Source of the DNA: an uncultured Phocaeicola sp.
GTDB lineage: Bacteria; Bacteroidota; Bacteroidia; Bacteroidales; Bacteroidaceae
NCBI GenBank assembly: GCA_944321015.1
Contig: CALUJS010000003.1
Coordinates: 1 to 64,000 of the forward strand
DNA: 64,000 nucleotides
Direction: 5' to 3'
A model generated the notes under the pieces. It did no database searches. It was not told where the DNA came from and worked only from the letters and a program-made list of their open reading frames with translations. Shown here in pieces: positions 28,903 to 38,487 of this stretch. Within the stretch, counting starts at the first letter, position 1. Each line of letters starts with the position of its first letter. Both the position numbers and the translations under genes were made by a program.

Positions 28903-28990
28903 ATATTCCCGCCCGCGAGCGTCCATATTCCGGCTCATGAGCGCACATATCACGGCTTGCGAGCGTCCATATCACGGCTCAAGCCCGGCA
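28903..28990. repeat. 22-bp phased ATAT array E
   Basis: ATAT cores at 28903, 28925, 28947 and 28969, all 22 bp apart. Here the bases after ATAT are TC or CA instead of GG, yet spacing is unchanged. It sits about 120 bp upstream of the glnS start. Confidence 0.9.
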
Positions 28991-29074
28991 TTTGAGGGCG
29001 CAATCCGACGGCAAAATCAGCAAATCCCGTTCATTTATTCATGCGCAGATGAACAGCATACGAAAAAGAATCAC

Positions 29075-29082
29075 TACTTTTG
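29075..29082 (+). promoter_or_regulatory. -7 box before glnS
   Basis: TACTTTTG matches TAnnTTTG, 28 bp before the glnS ATG. No -33 TTTG at standard spacing. Confidence 0.5.
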
Positions 29083-29110
29083 CTACCGATTTAACAACAA
29101 TGACTTTACT

Positions 29111-30853
29111 ATGAGTGAAAAAACGCCTGAAACTGTGGAAAAGAAGAGCTTGAACTTTATCGAGCAAATGGTTGAAAAAGACTTGCAAGAAGGCAAGAAC
29201 GGAGGAAGAGTACAGACCCGCTTTCCGCCCGAACCCAACGGCTACCTGCACATAGGACACGCCAAAGCCATCTGCCTGGACTTCGGCATAGCAGCCAAAC
29301 ACGGAGGCGTGTGCAACCTGCGCTTTGACGACACGAACCCGACCAAGGAAGACACCGAATACGTGGATGCCATCAAGGAAGACATCCAATGGCTGGGCTT
29401 CAAGTGGGGACATGAATACTATGCGTCCGACTATTTCCAACAGTTGTGGGACTTCGCCATACGACTCATCAAAGAAGGCAAGGCTTACGTGGACGAACAA
29501 CCGGCCGAGGTCATCAGCGAGCAAAAGGGCACTCCCACCCAGCCCGGCGTGGAAAGCCCCTATCGCAACCGCCCCGTGGAGGAAAGTCTGGCCCTGTTTG
29601 AGAAAATGAACAGCGGCGAGCTGGAGGAAGGCTCCGCCGTGTTGCGCGCCAAAATCGACATGGCCAACCCGAACATGCACTTCCGCGACCCCATCATATA
29701 CCGCATCGTGAAGACCCCGCACCACCGCACGGGCGACAAGTGGAAAGCCTACCCGATGTATGACTTCGCCCACGGGCAAAGCGACTTCTTCGAAGGCGTG
29801 ACGCACTCGCTCTGCACGCTCGAATTCGTGTCGCACCGCCCGCTCTACGACCTCTTCGTCGACTGGCTGAAAGAGGGCAAGGACCTGGATGACAACCGCC
29901 CGCGCCAGACCGAGTTCAACAAGCTGAACCTGAACTACACGCTGATGAGCAAGCGCAACCTGCTTACCTCGGTCAAGGAAGGCCTGGTAAACGGGTGGGA
30001 CGACCCCCGCATGCCGACCCTCTGCGGATTCCGCCGCCGCGGCTACTCGCCCGAGTCCATCCGGGGCTTCGTCGACAAGATAGGCTACACCACCTACGAC
30101 GCGCTCAACGACCTGGCGCTGCTCGAAAGCGCCGTGCGCGAAGACCTCAACGCACGTGCCACGCGCGTGTCGGCCGTCATCAACCCCGTGCGGCTCGTCA
30201 TCACGAACTATCCGGAAGGACAAGTGGAGGAAATGGAGGCCGTCGACAATCCCGAAGACCCCAACTCGCCCACGCACACCATCGAGTTCAGCCGCGAACT
30301 GTGGATGGAGCGCGAAGACTTCATGGAGAACGCACCCAAGAAATATTTCCGCATGACGCCGGGACAGGAAGTGCGCCTGAAGAATGCCTACATCGTGAAA
30401 TGCACGGGATGCAAGAAAAACGATGCCGGAGAAATCGAGGAAATCTACTGCGAATACGACCCGCAAACCAAGAGCGGAATGCCCGAAAGCAACCGCAAGG
30501 TGAAAGGCACCCTGCACTGGGTGAGCTGCGCCCACTGCGTGCCCGCCGAAGTGCGCCTCTACGACCGCCTGTGGAAAGTGGAAAACCCGCGCGACGAGAT
30601 GGCCGCCATCCGCGAAGCCAAAAACTGTTCGCCGCTGGAAGCCATGAAGGAAATGATGAATCCCGATTCGCTCACCGTGCTGACCAACTGCTATGTGGAG
30701 AAATATGCCGCCGCAAAGAAGCCGCTGGACTACCTGCAATTCCAGCGCATCGGCTACTTCACGCCGGACAAGGACTCCACGCCCGAACATCTGATATTCA
30801 ACCGCACCGTGTCGCTGAAAGACACGTGGGGCAAGATGAATGCCAACAAGTAA
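29111..30853 (+). CDS. glnS: Glutaminyl-tRNA synthetase
   Basis: Class I synthetase that charges tRNA-Gln. The 580 residues include the HIGH motif (LHIGHAK, 47-50), the GlnRS-type RFPPEPNG lead, and the KMSKS-like LMSKRNL. The C-terminal anticodon-binding barrels contain a cysteine cluster (KCTGCKK and SCAHC). The ATG at 29111 (MSEKTPETV) follows the promoter box; the longer frame upstream runs into array E. Directly encoding GlnRS, the organism can charge tRNA-Gln without the amidotransferase route. Confidence 0.96.
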   Translation: MSEKTPETVEKKSLNFIEQMVEKDLQEGKNGGRVQTRFPPEPNGYLHIGHAKAICLDFGIAAKHGGVCNLRFDDTNPTKEDTEYVDAIKEDIQWLGFKWGHEYYASDYFQQLWDFAIRLIKEGKAYVDEQPAEVISEQKGTPTQPGVESPYRNRPVEESLALFEKMNSGELEEGSAVLRAKIDMANPNMHFRDPIIYRIVKTPHHRTGDKWKAYPMYDFAHGQSDFFEGVTHSLCTLEFVSHRPLYDLFVDWLKEGKDLDDNRPRQTEFNKLNLNYTLMSKRNLLTSVKEGLVNGWDDPRMPTLCGFRRRGYSPESIRGFVDKIGYTTYDALNDLALLESAVREDLNARATRVSAVINPVRLVITNYPEGQVEEMEAVDNPEDPNSPTHTIEFSRELWMEREDFMENAPKKYFRMTPGQEVRLKNAYIVKCTGCKKNDAGEIEEIYCEYDPQTKSGMPESNRKVKGTLHWVSCAHCVPAEVRLYDRLWKVENPRDEMAAIREAKNCSPLEAMKEMMNPDSLTVLTNCYVEKYAAAKKPLDYLQFQRIGYFTPDKDSTPEHLIFNRTVSLKDTWGKMNANK

Positions 30854-30998
30854 CCCCAAGGAAACTTGGCAAAACGAGATACCAACGCAAAGACACGGGA
30901 AGACATGCCGCCACCGGAGTTGCCAATCACGGACTCTCCCGACGGACGACATGCCCTCTTGTGTCTTCTGCATTTAATCCTTGTCAAAACCCTTACAC

Positions 30999-31931
30999 AT
31001 GAATACAAAAGATTCCATCAGAGCATTGGAGCGCCAGCTTGACAAGGCGCCTCATTCTCCTCAGTTGTGGGAAAAGCTGGCCGACCTCTATCTGCAAAAG
31101 GAGCAGGTGGACAAAGCCATCGATGCCTATGAATTTGCCATAGCCATTGATCCGAAAAGGGAAAGCGCGCTCTTCAAGAGAAGTCTCGCCTACATGATTA
31201 CTGACAACAAGACACTGAGAGACAAAGGGAAAGACTTTCTGGAAGCATACTGTCAACGCCACCCGGAAGAACCGGAGCTGAGAAAGATGCTCGACTACAT
31301 CGAGGTGCTCTGCGACAAAGTCAACTTCACGCCGGAGCTTCCTCTTCCGTTTGACGATTCCGTCACGGACCACACCATCGACTGGGACATGCTGCGCGAC
31401 CCGCAAACGCCATATGACGAATACATGGAGACCGTAGACATGCTCTTTGACGGACGCTATTACCAAAAGGCGCGCGAGGTGCTCGACATCCTGTTGCCGC
31501 TCCACCCCGACGAAGGCATCCTCTATCTGGATTACGGCAGTCTGCTCATGCAGGATGACAACATAGCACAAGCCGAGAACTATTTCAAAAAGGCCCTGCT
31601 CAAGGTGTCCAAACAAGACAGAGACTTCTTCTTGGGCGAAATCGGGTTCCAATACTTCGCCGGTCAACTGTATCCCGAGGCCTTGGACTACTATCACCGC
31701 ATAGAAAACATTCAGGAAGTACGCGACCATCTGCCTTACATGGCCGCTTGCTGTCTGGAACTGAACTATCCGCTGCTCTACCACAGCTACCTTGCCCAGA
31801 TTGACCCCGAAAACAACGAAGACGATTACAACGAATGCCATCAGGCATTCTACGGACATCTGCCGAACAACCTGCTGCCTAAGGAAATGAAACCTTTCCT
31901 GAAACAGCTGTTCGATCGATATAACACTTAA
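30999..31931 (+). CDS. Cytoplasmic tetratricopeptide-repeat protein
   Basis: A 310-residue protein without signal peptide. TPR-like pairs are visible near 18-55 (LWEKLADLYLQKEQVDKAID) and 140-215 (YYQKAREVLDILLPLHPDEG, then AQAENYFKKALLKVSK). The ATG at 30999 (MNTKDSIRA) was chosen; an in-frame ATG at 30981 adds only six residues. It lies 15 bp before dedA on the same strand, so the two are likely co-transcribed. Partner unknown. Confidence 0.78.
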   Translation: MNTKDSIRALERQLDKAPHSPQLWEKLADLYLQKEQVDKAIDAYEFAIAIDPKRESALFKRSLAYMITDNKTLRDKGKDFLEAYCQRHPEEPELRKMLDYIEVLCDKVNFTPELPLPFDDSVTDHTIDWDMLRDPQTPYDEYMETVDMLFDGRYYQKAREVLDILLPLHPDEGILYLDYGSLLMQDDNIAQAENYFKKALLKVSKQDRDFFLGEIGFQYFAGQLYPEALDYYHRIENIQEVRDHLPYMAACCLELNYPLLYHSYLAQIDPENNEDDYNECHQAFYGHLPNNLLPKEMKPFLKQLFDRYNT

Positions 31932-31946
31932 AACGACACAAGACTC

Positions 31947-32591
31947 ATGGGTTCTATAGCATTTTACATCCAGTGGTGTCTGGACCACTTGAATTATTGG
32001 ACGATAACCCTGCTGATGGCTATCGAAAGTTCATTCATCCCCTTTCCCTCGGAAGTGGTGGTGACACCGGCAGCCTACAAAGCGGCCGAAGGCGAACTGG
32101 ACGTTGTCCTGGTGGTCGTGTTTGCCACCTTGGGAGCCAACATCGGCGCTTTGTTCAATTACTATCTGGCCTATTTCGTAGGCCGCCCCATCGTGTACCG
32201 CTTCGCCGCCAGCCGCCTGGGACGCCTGTGCCTGCTCGATGTGGACAAAGTAAAGAAAGCCGAAGTGTTCTTCGACAAACACGGAGCTGTTTCCACGTTT
32301 GTTGGCCGCCTGTTGCCTGCCATACGCCAGCTCATCTCCATCCCTGCCGGATTGGCCAAAATGAAGCTCTCCACATTCTTAATATACACCACGCTGGGAG
32401 CAGGCATCTGGAACACCGTGCTTGCCACTGCCGGATTCTATTTCCAGAAAGCCATGCCGCTTGATGTGCTCATGGCCAAAGTGACAGAATACAACGACAT
32501 ATTCAAATATATCGTATTCGGCATCATTGGCCTCATTGTGCTCTACTTCGTCTATTTGGCTATCAGCCATAAGAGTTCAAAGGCTGCGTGA
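31947..32591 (+). CDS. DedA-family membrane protein
   Basis: A 214-residue inner-membrane protein of the DedA/SNARE-associated (PF09335) family. The signature blocks are IPFPSEVVVTPAAY and FVGRLLPAIRQLISIPAGLA, with re-entrant loops and about five helices. Members recycle lipid carriers or support the proton gradient; undecaprenyl-phosphate transport is one established role. The stop is three bases from the stop of the convergent AbgT-like gene. Confidence 0.88.
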   Translation: MGSIAFYIQWCLDHLNYWTITLLMAIESSFIPFPSEVVVTPAAYKAAEGELDVVLVVVFATLGANIGALFNYYLAYFVGRPIVYRFAASRLGRLCLLDVDKVKKAEVFFDKHGAVSTFVGRLLPAIRQLISIPAGLAKMKLSTFLIYTTLGAGIWNTVLATAGFYFQKAMPLDVLMAKVTEYNDIFKYIVFGIIGLIVLYFVYLAISHKSSKAA

Positions 32592-32594
32592 CCC

Positions 32595-33326
32595 CTAAGG
32601 ACGTACCTGCCCATCGGCCACCCGCCAAAGGAAAAGCAAATCAAGCACAAACGGAAGATAATAGAGACAAGCAGACAGGACATCCATCCATATGCCCAGC
32701 CAGGCATCCAAACATGTGTAGGTAAACATGCCCAAGAACTGAGCCGCGCAAAACAGATAGACAAAGAAATCGGCCATAGGCGCAAACAAGGAAGAAAAGC
32801 TCCGCAACAAATCCGGAATGCCGCGAAACGTGCCTGAAGCCAATCCGTAAACGCCACCGGGCAATATCAGCCCCATGGCAAACAAGAGAGGCCATCCCGC
32901 CATGAAAGGCGAACGGGCGAGCGTGCCGGTGATGCCCAATAACATTTCATGGCGGGAGAATGTAAGGAAGCACAAAGCCAACACGTAAAACGCAAAGCAC
33001 AATGATGCCAGCCCCAACGCCTGACGGCGTTTGCGCGACAAAGCCATCGGCCTGCGCCGTCCGGACAAGGACGAACGCACTGCCTGCACCAATCCGGACT
33101 GACGTAATACGCCCAATCCTATAACTAGGATAAAAAGCGTAAACCATGGCGATGCTTCCACATTGGGCAACAGACGCTGCAATGTCCAGCGTATCCCCTC
33201 CGCGCTCAGCATGTTTTGTATAGGCAATTCATACAGACTTCCGATCCATGAACCGACCATCAGGCAAACGCCTGCAATCAAAACGGCCAACGTAGCCCAA
33301 CAACACGTCCAACGCTTATTCTTCAT
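32595..33326 (-). CDS. Small AbgT-like membrane protein
   Basis: A 243-residue membrane protein with six or seven hydrophobic segments. The N-terminal third resembles AbgT-family carriers (NMLSAEGIRWTLQRLLPNV, then FTLFILVIGLGVLRQSGLV), but the protein is half the usual AbgT length (about 510) and lacks the later transport-core blocks. I chose ATG 33326 (MKNKRWTCC); an ATG at 33341 is equally in frame. Either start overlaps the end of the response-regulator gene, which indicates translational coupling. It may be a reduced carrier, a sensor partner of the kinase, or a Bacteroidales membrane family of unknown role. Confidence 0.55.
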   Translation of the reverse strand: MKNKRWTCCWATLAVLIAGVCLMVGSWIGSLYELPIQNMLSAEGIRWTLQRLLPNVEASPWFTLFILVIGLGVLRQSGLVQAVRSSLSGRRRPMALSRKRRQALGLASLCFAFYVLALCFLTFSRHEMLLGITGTLARSPFMAGWPLLFAMGLILPGGVYGLASGTFRGIPDLLRSFSSLFAPMADFFVYLFCAAQFLGMFTYTCLDAWLGIWMDVLSACLYYLPFVLDLLFLWRVADGQVRP

Positions 33327-34041
33327 CGGGCTCCAGTTCATTCAGGTTGAGTATGCCCAGTTCCAGCGCACGCACCACCAAGCGCACGGCGTTTACCCCG
33401 CTTCGTTCATCGGAAGCAAACAAGCGATTAACCAAATCATTCTGTCTTTTCTCCAAAGACTTCACCCCGAATGGAATGCCTTTCAGATTGGTTATCATCT
33501 CTTTCGTATACCCCAAAGCCAAATGACGGAGCAAACGTTCATCATACTCGTCGATATCATAATCAATGACCGATTGCTGTCTTCTTGTCTCATGTAACAC
33601 AGACTGACGGAAACGCGCCACTATCTTTTCCAGAATAGGCTGATTGAATACCCACTGCTTGCCTTCCATCACACTCTGCACTTCGGTCTTGGTAAGCAGC
33701 TCGCCTGTCTTCAGCACGATGCCGCTGGCTCCGGCATCAAGCGCATCCACCCACAATTTCTCATTCAGTATCTCACCCGTAAAAATGAGCACTCGCACCG
33801 CAGGATAACGCTTGCGGATGTTACGGCAAATATCAATGCCAACCGTAGTGGAACCTCCCAATCCCAAATCGAGCAGCACCATATCGGGCAACTCTTGCCC
33901 CATCAACGTCCAGAAGTCCTTCTCTGTCATGGCCGTGCCTATTACCTCCGCTTCCGGAATCTCGTTACGGAATATCTCTTCCGTACCCTTCAACTCCAGC
34001 TTTACGTCTTCTACAATGATAACTTTGTATTTCCTATCCAT
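33316..34041 (-). CDS. Response regulator with LuxR-type C-terminal HTH
   Basis: A 241-residue regulator. The receiver domain (about 5-125) has acidic Glu-11/Asp-12, phosphoacceptor Asp-58 (MVLLDLG), Thr in LIFTGE and Lys in VLKTGE. The C-terminal part (about 165-235) resembles a NarL/LuxR helix-turn-helix: RLLRHLALGYTKEMITNL, then GVKSLEKRQNDLVNRLF. It follows the kinase gene by 21 bp and overlaps the membrane-protein gene, so the three form one operon and the regulator is the likely phosphoryl target. Confidence 0.88.
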   Translation of the reverse strand: MDRKYKVIIVEDVKLELKGTEEIFRNEIPEAEVIGTAMTEKDFWTLMGQELPDMVLLDLGLGGSTTVGIDICRNIRKRYPAVRVLIFTGEILNEKLWVDALDAGASGIVLKTGELLTKTEVQSVMEGKQWVFNQPILEKIVARFRQSVLHETRRQQSVIDYDIDEYDERLLRHLALGYTKEMITNLKGIPFGVKSLEKRQNDLVNRLFASDERSGVNAVRLVVRALELGILNLNELEPDEE

Positions 34042-34062
34042 ATCGCGTTTGATTTCTTAGTT

Positions 34063-37000
34063 TTAAAGTCCTTGAGTTCTATGGGCGCAAGGCACCGTGA
34101 ACCACACGGTGAATCCTCCTCCTTCAGCCGGCTCGGCATTGATGCGGCAACCGCGCTTTCCCGTAAACTCATCGTGTTCACGGATTATTTGCTTGCACAC
34201 CAAATATTCCGTACCCGTCAACTGCCCGTCACGTCCCTTCATCCGTTCCAAATCAGGATAAAACAAGTCGTTCAGTTCCTCCTGTGTGAAGGCACGACGC
34301 CTATCGGTAAAACTAAAGCGGACAAAATCACCGTCACGCTTCACCTGCAAATGCAAATCGCCCGTTTCAGGATGGGCAAAAGCCGCATCCACCAAGTTTT
34401 CCAGCAGGAATGTCAGGAGCACAGCGTCACTCGTCACTTGTACGTTCTCGGCTTCCATCTGCAAAGCTAGCATGAAAGCCGCTTTCTTATTCCTGCGTTT
34501 CACATATTTTTCCGTTGAAGCCGTAAAGGATGACACCGGTACCGTCTGACGACGGAACGTGACATCCTCAAGCTGACGCACCGCACAGGAACTCAACAGA
34601 GTGAACACTCCTTTATAGTAGCCCACCAATTCCTCCATTCCTTTCACCTGTTCCGCTTCTTCTTCCGTCGATACGCCTGCAAGCAACCGGTCGGCTATCT
34701 GTTTGATGCGGTTGGGATAGTAAAGTGTCTCATGCTTGATGGTGGAAAGACAGTTGTCCAGCACCATGTTCTGCACATGCAACACATTCTCCTCCCGGCG
34801 CGCCCTTGCCTTATCATCGCGCATCAGTTCCAAATCGCGGAACGACCGGCCCACCCGAATCGTGTTGTTCACCACCAGAATGCCGACATACCGCGCCAGC
34901 AATTCCAACAACAACGTTTCTTCCGGCCTCAATCTTCGGTCAGCCTGCACGACAAACACGCCCAAGCAACGTTCCGCTCCCGCCTCTTCGGCCAATAGCG
35001 GGAAACACTCCACACAGCCATCGACCGACTGCACCTTCAGGCGCGAAGCAAAACACTCATCCATCCAATGCGTCACGCCGCCATAAGCCGGCAGCAAAGG
35101 GCTGAACACGCTCTCCGGCCGCTGTCCGTCTTCCCGACTGACAGCTATGCCCCACGTGCGCAAAGGCACCAAGTCGCTCATTCCGTCAAAAGCCTCATGC
35201 AGCAGTTCCTTCCATGTCGTCCGCCAGTCGGTTCCGGCTTCCAGTGCACGTGTCGATGCGTGAAGCATCACCTGCTCCACTTGAAGCAGCTGTTCCAGAT
35301 TGAAGCGATAAAGCATGCGGTGGCGGAAATAAAGCAGATAGTAACCTACCAGAAACACGACCAACAGAACTGCACACAAAATGATGCTGACCATCGTATT
35401 GCCGGACGAATGCTCCATCTCCACACAATACTTCTCCAAAGAAGCATCGCGGCTGAGCAGCTTATATAAATAGGTATAGGCTGCATTGTTGTATCGGTAA
35501 GTATCCCAGTCCTTCAACGCCAGAGCTGCCACAGCCGCCTCGTTTCGGATATCCAATATGACGTGATAGTCCGTATCAAACGCTTCGTTCCACCATGTTA
35601 TTTCCGCCGCATCGCCCGTGCCCCGAAGCGTCATGAGGACAGCCGGACGACTATACTTCTCCTCGTAATGGCTGTTCAGACAGCACACGGCCGAATCGGC
35701 ATAGGACAACGCCAAACCGTATTCGCCATACACATTGGCATAATAGACCGAGTCGGCATAGGCTGCAGCCCGTTCCAAATGTGCATCGTAATAGGATATG
35801 GCAGAAGCCGGCTCTTCATTTCCGACCGGCGAATCGCAGGCAGAAAAGCCCGGGCAAAGCAAGCACAACAGAATGACTGCACCCCGGCGCACTCCGCGCG
35901 GCAGACGGAAATAAAAACGACTGCCCCGCCCCGGCTCGCTGTCCACGGCAAAAGTGCACACACGGAACATATCGCTGGTCTTACGGTACTTATCAATAAT
36001 GCCCTTGCAGTTCATCAGCCCGAAGCCGCTCCCTTTGGCACGGCGCAACGCTTCATCTCCTTCCGCCGTTCCGCCCATCCCGATGGTTGCCGAGTCGTAC
36101 ACCTTCTCCTCCACGATGCGCCGCACATCGTCGCGTGACAGTCCCCGTCCGTCATCCTTCACCGAAATCTCCACATAATCATCGGCCTCCACCGCCTTCA
36201 CCTCGATGTGTCCGCCTTCAGGCGTGTATTTGCGGGCATTTTCCATGAGCGTGTTTATCATAAACAGCGTCAATGCCTTGTCGGCCTTCACGACAGCATC
36301 CGTCGGGAGCAGTTCCAGCTTCTGATGCTTGGCCTCGAATGCCTTCCTTCCCTTGGCCAGCAACGCGAACAGTTCCTTCAGCCCGAACGTCTCGATGTTC
36401 AGGCTCAGCGTGCCCTGCCTCATCTTTATCCACAAGGCCAATATCTCATTATACTCGTTGATGCGCGTGGCCAGCTCGTCGATGTAGCGGTATTTTTCCC
36501 GCTTCACGTCGGGACGTGCCAGATAGCCGAGGGTCAGCAGCTTGTGCACCTCGTTGATGATGCGGTCGATGTAGGGGACGATGCCCGTCACGATGGATAC
36601 GCACGCCTTTTTCACGATGTTCCGGCGCTTGTTGTCCACGATGTGCTGTTCGTGGATATACTTCTCCTTTGCCAGTTGCTGCTGCTCGTCTCCCAGCATG
36701 ACAAAGTAACGGGCATTGCGCACGGCGTGTTCCCAGTAAGGACGAATCACCTCCAGCAACGCCTGCTCGTCTTTTGACAAGCGGCGTTCGGGCATCAGCC
36801 TGAAAGCCCCTTCTTCCCCGCCCAACGCAAATCCGCAACCGAACAGCTGCCGCAGGTCGGCCTGCATGGCCTCCAACAAGCAAGAAGGCACATCGGCCTC
36901 GCCGACCTCCTCGCCCGGCACAACGGCCAGCAAGCGGCGGCAAAACTCCAGGGCCTGCTTCAACTTCTCCACATGCTGGGCGTTGTTGCGTTTCCAACGG

Positions 37001-38370
37001 CGATTGAGCACCACGAACACGACGCTCACCATCACCCACACCACGACCACGGCCCACAGCCAGGCATTCAGCAGGGCCGATTCGCGCTCCAGCCGTTCAT
37101 AGCGGCTCTCCAGCTCCTTGTCCTGACGGGTTACGTCCAGAATATCCAGATATATGTTACGGTTATAGTCCGATTGCGCCTTCAGCCCCATGCCCGCATA
37201 AGCGATGCTGAGTTGCTCGCGGATGCGGGCTATCCATTCGGGCACGGTCTGCACCTCGCGGTCGCCCATCCAGCAAAGTTCGAGCGGGATGCTGTCCTGC
37301 GGATGATAGGCCGCCAAGTGATGCACCGGGTCGGCACAGTCGTAATAATGGTAATGATGGTAGGTCACATAGTCGAGCGCACGTTGCAGGGAATCGACCG
37401 CCTCGGCATAACGTCCGCGACGGATGAGGCAAGTCCCTATCGTGCGGTAAGCGCCCGCTATCTGATAGATGTCGCCGTAGGCACGAAAGCGCGCCAAAGC
37501 CTGCTGCGCCAGGCGGGTGGGCAACAACGAGTCGGGCACGCCGTCAGGATTGAGCACGCCGAGCAGCGAAGCCCGCCGACGCTTCATGGCCTCCATGCGC
37601 CGCTCGTCGCTTAACGCCTCGGCAAAGGCTTGCAGGCAGTTGGCCTCGAAATAGACATAGCCTTCTCCGTCGACCATGCAGCGGCCCAGATAGTCGAACT
37701 CTCTCACGGCGACCTCTTCAGCATCGGCACCCGTGCACAAACCGCCCGAGCCCTTCATGTACAGATAGTAAAGCCATTGCCCACGGTCGTAGGGAAGAGC
37801 CGGAGACCGCGCAGCCTCTATCTCCTCCAGCGACTGGGGAAGCTGTTGCAGATAGAAAAAGTATATGCTGGAGACGATGTGAAACTCCGAACGGGCGAAA
37901 AGCAGCCGCATGCGCTCCGCAGGGCGCAGACCGGATTCTTCCTCCCCGATGCGCTCCATGCGACGCAAGGCACTGTTACGATAGTCGTAAAACTCTTTGT
38001 TGGCCGACGTGCGCTGGCAAATCTTCATCATCCCCACGTCGGCCACGAGCAGTTCCATCTCGTTGCGGCATGAGGCATAGACTTTCTCCAGCCATGCCTT
38101 GGAACCTTCAAAATCCATCTGCATGAACGCATGAAAAGCCAGGTTGTTCCACGCCTGCGCCATGGCCGTAGGGTCGCCGTCGGCCTGCGCCAATGCCCGC
38201 ACGGCATAGGCGCGGCAGGAATCCAGGTTGCGGTAGTGATAGCGGTAGGACACCGCATTCAGCGAGTCGGCCAACGTGGCGCGGCCACGCTCCGCCATCT
38301 GCCCGCAGGAAGCGACTCCAGCCAGAAGCATCAGCCACCAAAACACCAACAAGAGACATCGGGATTTCAT
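34063..38370 (-). CDS. Giant two-module sensor histidine kinase (DUF5112/DUF5113-like)
   Basis: 1435 residues with two sensor-kinase-like halves. Half 1 begins with a lipoprotein-like signal (SCGQ, Cys-22), a TPR-like sensor region (about 40-420), a membrane helix (about 435-455), then an ATPase with N-box ENARKY (Asn-711), G1 DDGRGLS (739-745) and G2 KGSGFGL (779-785). Half 2 begins with a second lipobox-like segment (AVILLCLLCPGFSAC, Cys-845), a sensor region, a helix (about 992-1014), a GAF-like part, an H-box IKHETLYYP (His-1213), and an ATPase whose G1 box is degenerate (TDRRRAFT). In half 1 the H-box position holds Thr-595 (SIVTGIVPY). So half 1 keeps the ATP site and half 2 the histidine. 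Domain names come from recall of Bacteroidales proteins; the response regulator follows directly. Confidence 0.8.
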   Translation of the reverse strand: MKSRCLLLVFWWLMLLAGVASCGQMAERGRATLADSLNAVSYRYHYRNLDSCRAYAVRALAQADGDPTAMAQAWNNLAFHAFMQMDFEGSKAWLEKVYASCRNEMELLVADVGMMKICQRTSANKEFYDYRNSALRRMERIGEEESGLRPAERMRLLFARSEFHIVSSIYFFYLQQLPQSLEEIEAARSPALPYDRGQWLYYLYMKGSGGLCTGADAEEVAVREFDYLGRCMVDGEGYVYFEANCLQAFAEALSDERRMEAMKRRRASLLGVLNPDGVPDSLLPTRLAQQALARFRAYGDIYQIAGAYRTIGTCLIRRGRYAEAVDSLQRALDYVTYHHYHYYDCADPVHHLAAYHPQDSIPLELCWMGDREVQTVPEWIARIREQLSIAYAGMGLKAQSDYNRNIYLDILDVTRQDKELESRYERLERESALLNAWLWAVVVVWVMVSVVFVVLNRRWKRNNAQHVEKLKQALEFCRRLLAVVPGEEVGEADVPSCLLEAMQADLRQLFGCGFALGGEEGAFRLMPERRLSKDEQALLEVIRPYWEHAVRNARYFVMLGDEQQQLAKEKYIHEQHIVDNKRRNIVKKACVSIVTGIVPYIDRIINEVHKLLTLGYLARPDVKREKYRYIDELATRINEYNEILALWIKMRQGTLSLNIETFGLKELFALLAKGRKAFEAKHQKLELLPTDAVVKADKALTLFMINTLMENARKYTPEGGHIEVKAVEADDYVEISVKDDGRGLSRDDVRRIVEEKVYDSATIGMGGTAEGDEALRRAKGSGFGLMNCKGIIDKYRKTSDMFRVCTFAVDSEPGRGSRFYFRLPRGVRRGAVILLCLLCPGFSACDSPVGNEEPASAISYYDAHLERAAAYADSVYYANVYGEYGLALSYADSAVCCLNSHYEEKYSRPAVLMTLRGTGDAAEITWWNEAFDTDYHVILDIRNEAAVAALALKDWDTYRYNNAAYTYLYKLLSRDASLEKYCVEMEHSSGNTMVSIILCAVLLVVFLVGYYLLYFRHRMLYRFNLEQLLQVEQVMLHASTRALEAGTDWRTTWKELLHEAFDGMSDLVPLRTWGIAVSREDGQRPESVFSPLLPAYGGVTHWMDECFASRLKVQSVDGCVECFPLLAEEAGAERCLGVFVVQADRRLRPEETLLLELLARYVGILVVNNTIRVGRSFRDLELMRDDKARARREENVLHVQNMVLDNCLSTIKHETLYYPNRIKQIADRLLAGVSTEEEAEQVKGMEELVGYYKGVFTLLSSCAVRQLEDVTFRRQTVPVSSFTASTEKYVKRRNKKAAFMLALQMEAENVQVTSDAVLLTFLLENLVDAAFAHPETGDLHLQVKRDGDFVRFSFTDRRRAFTQEELNDLFYPDLERMKGRDGQLTGTEYLVCKQIIREHDEFTGKRGCRINAEPAEGGGFTVWFTVPCAHRTQGL

Positions 38371-38487
38371 AAGCCATCGCGTTTACAGGCAAAGGTAAAC
38401 GCTTTCGGCGAAGAACGGAAACGGAAAGGGGGACTATTTCAACCCAAATCGGCCTAATGACCTCTAAGTTCAAGCATTTTTGCCGCA

